Shown: positions 62,310-64,000 of the stretch, one piece after another
Numbering within the stretch: the stretch's first letter is position 1
Layout: every line of letters begins with the position of its first letter
Assembly (NCBI GenBank): GCA_029250885.1
Contig: JAQXEK010000079.1
Span: forward strand, 1 to 64,000
Length of the DNA: 64,000 bases
Direction: 5' to 3'
DNA from: Planctomycetota bacterium
Lineage (GTDB): Bacteria > Planctomycetota > UBA1135 > GCA-002686595
The notes under the pieces: model-generated
Told to the model about the DNA's origin: nothing
Databases searched by the model: none
The model's input: the letters and a program-made list of their open reading frames with translations, nothing else
Made by a program: the position numbers and the translations under genes

Positions 62310-62751
62310 AGGGCGGTAATAAGACAGTTGAAATTAGCTGCCGGTCTTAGATTCGGACGCAGCTAATGTGGCATCTCTAACTCGAATTAGGCGAATGGGA
62401 AGTGAGTCCAGAGTCCCGTAACCGGGCAGGATGAACGCCACATGGGTGAATACGATACCACACACTGGAGTCGATCGAAAAGAGAGGAGCCGAGGCACAG
62501 GATCTGGACCCCGTTAAGTAGAAGCTGCATTAGCGAAATGTAAGCGCAAGCCTGGACAGCATGCCCCATGCCGGCGTCAGTCTTGCCCTTGTTTCGTCTT
62601 ACCGCCTACCTGGTGCCGATCGGTCACCCCAGCTGCTGTGATTTGATCATGACCCAAAAATGAACTGCGATAGGTCTTCTGCACATGGTCTGCATGGATC
62701 GGGCAAGAAGACTCGCTTGACCGACATAGGCTCAGCAACCCAAGCGCGTGG
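62310..62751. other. Intergenic region without a supported gene
   Basis: The 442 bases between the coiled-coil gene start and the TPR lipoprotein stop contain only short open frames without family features. A minus-strand stretch near 62577-62690 reads with faint likeness to a tyrosine recombinase end (see rejected items). CCGATCGG near 62616 lies within a wider imperfect dyad. Confidence 0.5.
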
Positions 62752-63408
62752 CTACTGCGGAGTTTGCAGTTCTTTCGGGGAGAGAGCTTGCGCCCGCAGC
62801 ATCTCTTCACGGGCGGCTTTGGGCTCGCCCGCAAACTCCAGGACGTAACTGCGGTCAAGTGCGACTCGCCAAGGCTCTGCGCCAGCCGCAAGCGCCTGGT
62901 CTAAGAGAGCTAAGGCGCTTGCGCTATCCCCGTCGAGGCTCGCTATTTGGGCGTAAGCCAGCAGCAGCTCCGTATCCCTTGGATGGAAGAGCCGCGCTGT
63001 TTCGATGACAGCCCTTGCCCCCACAAGGTCGCCTTCTTCAGCGAGCAGGCGAGTCAGGAGTGTTGCCGCAGATACATGTCCAGGCTCCAATCGAATCGCC
63101 TCGCTGAGCTGGCTGCGGGAGTTGAATCGGTCCCCGCCGTCGAAGAGTAGGGCCCCGAGGGCCGCCTTGACATCAGCATCAAATGGGAAGAGCAGTGCAA
63201 GCTCCCTGAACTCCACTTGCAGGGCGGCAAGGGACTGGCTTCGTTCGATGCTCTCTTCACTTGTAAATACCTCACTCAAGGCATGGAAGGCCATCTCGCG
63301 TCCCTTGTAAGCCTGGGCAGAAAGGTCCTCGCCAAGGTGGTCGTTGGTCGACCAGCATGCGGACAACGGCACGATGAGGCAGAGGAGAGAGAGTGTTGGG
63401 ATACGCAT
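62752..63408 (-). CDS. TPR-repeat lipoprotein (TadD-like)
   Basis: A 218-residue predicted lipoprotein (LSLLCLIVPLSAC, Cys18). From about residue 70 it consists of tetratricopeptide-like repeats: VKAALGALLFDGGDRFNSRSQLSEAIRLEPGHVSAATLL, LAEEGDLVGARAVIETARLFHPRDTELLLAYAQ, DGDSASALALLDQALAAG. Its position directly downstream of a TadC-like gene suggests a TadD-type pilotin/assembly factor of a Tad/Flp pilus, which is inference from context. Confidence 0.75.
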   Translation of the reverse strand: MRIPTLSLLCLIVPLSACWSTNDHLGEDLSAQAYKGREMAFHALSEVFTSEESIERSQSLAALQVEFRELALLFPFDADVKAALGALLFDGGDRFNSRSQLSEAIRLEPGHVSAATLLTRLLAEEGDLVGARAVIETARLFHPRDTELLLAYAQIASLDGDSASALALLDQALAAGAEPWRVALDRSYVLEFAGEPKAAREEMLRAQALSPKELQTPQ

Positions 63409-63432
63409 AAGTGAACTCGACGGAAAGGCTAT

Positions 63433-63999
63433 TTAGTAGCCAGAAGTGACACCGGAGATAGTCTCCCAGAATTGGAAGAGGGACGGTCCCAGGGCGATCA
63501 ATAATAACCCAGGTAGAAAGCAGGCAATCAAGGGAAGAGAGAGCCGCGCAGGCAGGGTTTGGGCCCGAGTCAGAGCGCGCTCTCGCCGTTGATTCCAAAG
63601 GTCATCGGCCTGGCGACGCAGGGTCTCGGACAGGCCAACCCCAAGGCGTTCAGAGTGCGTTAGCGCTGCAACAAAGACCTCGATACCCGGAGCTGAAGTA
63701 CGCAGAGTCATACGCCGGAAGCTCTCTTCCCGCGCCAAACCCGAAAGGACATCAGATCGATACCCTTCAAACTCCTGGTTAAGTGGGCGCATTTCTTCAT
63801 CGCGCTCTGCGTCAATGATCCGCGAGACAGCCGCGTCAAACCCAAGGCCCGATTTCGCAAGTGATGCGAGGAGCTCAAGAGCGATAGGGAGATCCGCCTC
63901 GATCATGTCGGTCCGACGTTGATGAGCCCGTCGAATCCACACGATGGGGAGCAACGATACGAAGATTAAAATGATCAAGCCCGCTATGTCCATGAGGGG
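63433..63999 (-). CDS. TadC-like type II secretion F-domain protein (5' end outside window)
   Basis: The first ATG in frame is at 63993 and gives 186 residues, but TadC proteins are usually about 300 long and the frame stays open to the window edge, so the start is likely outside. IEADLPIALELLASLAKSGLGFDAAVSRI and VFVAALTHSERLGVGLSETLRRQADDLWNQRRERALTRAQTLPARLSLPLIACFLPGLLLIALGP are the T2SSF domain of Tad pilus platform proteins, with two terminal membrane helices. It belongs to a Tad/Flp pilus or competence locus continuing beyond the window. Confidence 0.8.
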   Translation of the reverse strand, partial: PLMDIAGLIILIFVSLLPIVWIRRAHQRRTDMIEADLPIALELLASLAKSGLGFDAAVSRIIDAERDEEMRPLNQEFEGYRSDVLSGLAREESFRRMTLRTSAPGIEVFVAALTHSERLGVGLSETLRRQADDLWNQRRERALTRAQTLPARLSLPLIACFLPGLLLIALGPSLFQFWETISGVTSGY

Positions 64000-64000
64000 C

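Noticed and set aside
62577-62891. Minus-strand reading with a segment FLGHDQITAAGVTDRH, faintly like the end of a tyrosine recombinase
   Set aside because: The catalytic Tyr position reads Thr, no Arg or other box is visible upstream, and the frame overlaps the TPR lipoprotein gene. Too short to call an integrase remnant.

Overview
The window is about 60% GC and nearly gap-free, with genes on both strands. It looks like a chromosomal segment of a Gram-negative-type, lipoprotein-rich bacterium, most likely a planctomycete. The support is: abundant lipobox proteins, beta-propeller and Ig-like surface proteins, a sulfatase-superfamily enzyme, paired dynamin-like GTPases, a YidC with a long lysine-rich tail as known from Rhodopirellula, M14-type proteins with DxDxDG loops, and a Tad-pilus gene. 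This assignment is inference; there is no rRNA gene in the window. I found no tRNA, CRISPR array, prophage or intact insertion sequence.

Layout. 1-2.9 kb: C-terminal part of a large secreted propeller protein, ended by the only canonical stem-plus-U terminator I see. 3.1-9.3 kb: plus-strand run ubiE/menG, CPBP protease, ubiX, ubiA/mqnP, holA, mutL (quinone synthesis and replication/repair). 9.3-14.3 kb: minus-strand hypothetical protein and two overlapping dynamin-like GTPases. 14.4-21.2 kb: miaA, a lipoprotein, hisS-nadD-GT4 transferase (hisS preceded by a dense array of small inverted repeats), then minus-strand ppiC, GIY-YIG and a nucleosidase. 21.3-32.5 kb: plus-strand metallophosphoesterase, yidC, mnmE, nrdR, a NrdD-like protein and smc. 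32.6-37.0 kb: a catalytically degenerate M14-like protein, an unknown secreted protein and an M28 lipoprotein. 37.0-37.5 kb: an unusual G/T-rich island with a 12-bp tandem repeat, a 119-bp element with 21-bp perfect inverted ends, and a run of G-tracts. 37.5-42.2 kb: sulfatase-like lipoprotein, NHL lipoprotein, OPT transporter. 42.4-48.3 kb: four glycosyltransferases, one a GT2-GT4 fusion. 48.3-56.2 kb: nitroreductase and an AddB/AddA-like helicase-nuclease pair. 56.2-61.4 kb: alpha/beta hydrolase, Rieske oxygenase, sugar-lactone-oxidase-like flavoprotein, and fatty acid hydroxylase/sterol desaturase. 61.6-64 kb: a Spy/CpxP-like coiled-coil protein, a TPR lipoprotein and a TadC-like pilus protein cut by the window edge.

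The most unusual system is nrdR plus the gene directly behind it. A near-consensus NrdR box overlaps the nrdR promoter. Three codons after the nrdR stop, in the same frame apart from that stop, begins a 761-residue protein with two ATP-cone domains. Its class III ribonucleotide-reductase-like body keeps GCR and NLPR motifs but shows no C-terminal glycyl-radical motif. It may be a nucleotide-sensing pseudo-reductase working with NrdR. The second point of interest is the G/T-rich island at 37 kb, whose base skew runs through the 5' ends of two divergent genes and so does not follow coding direction.
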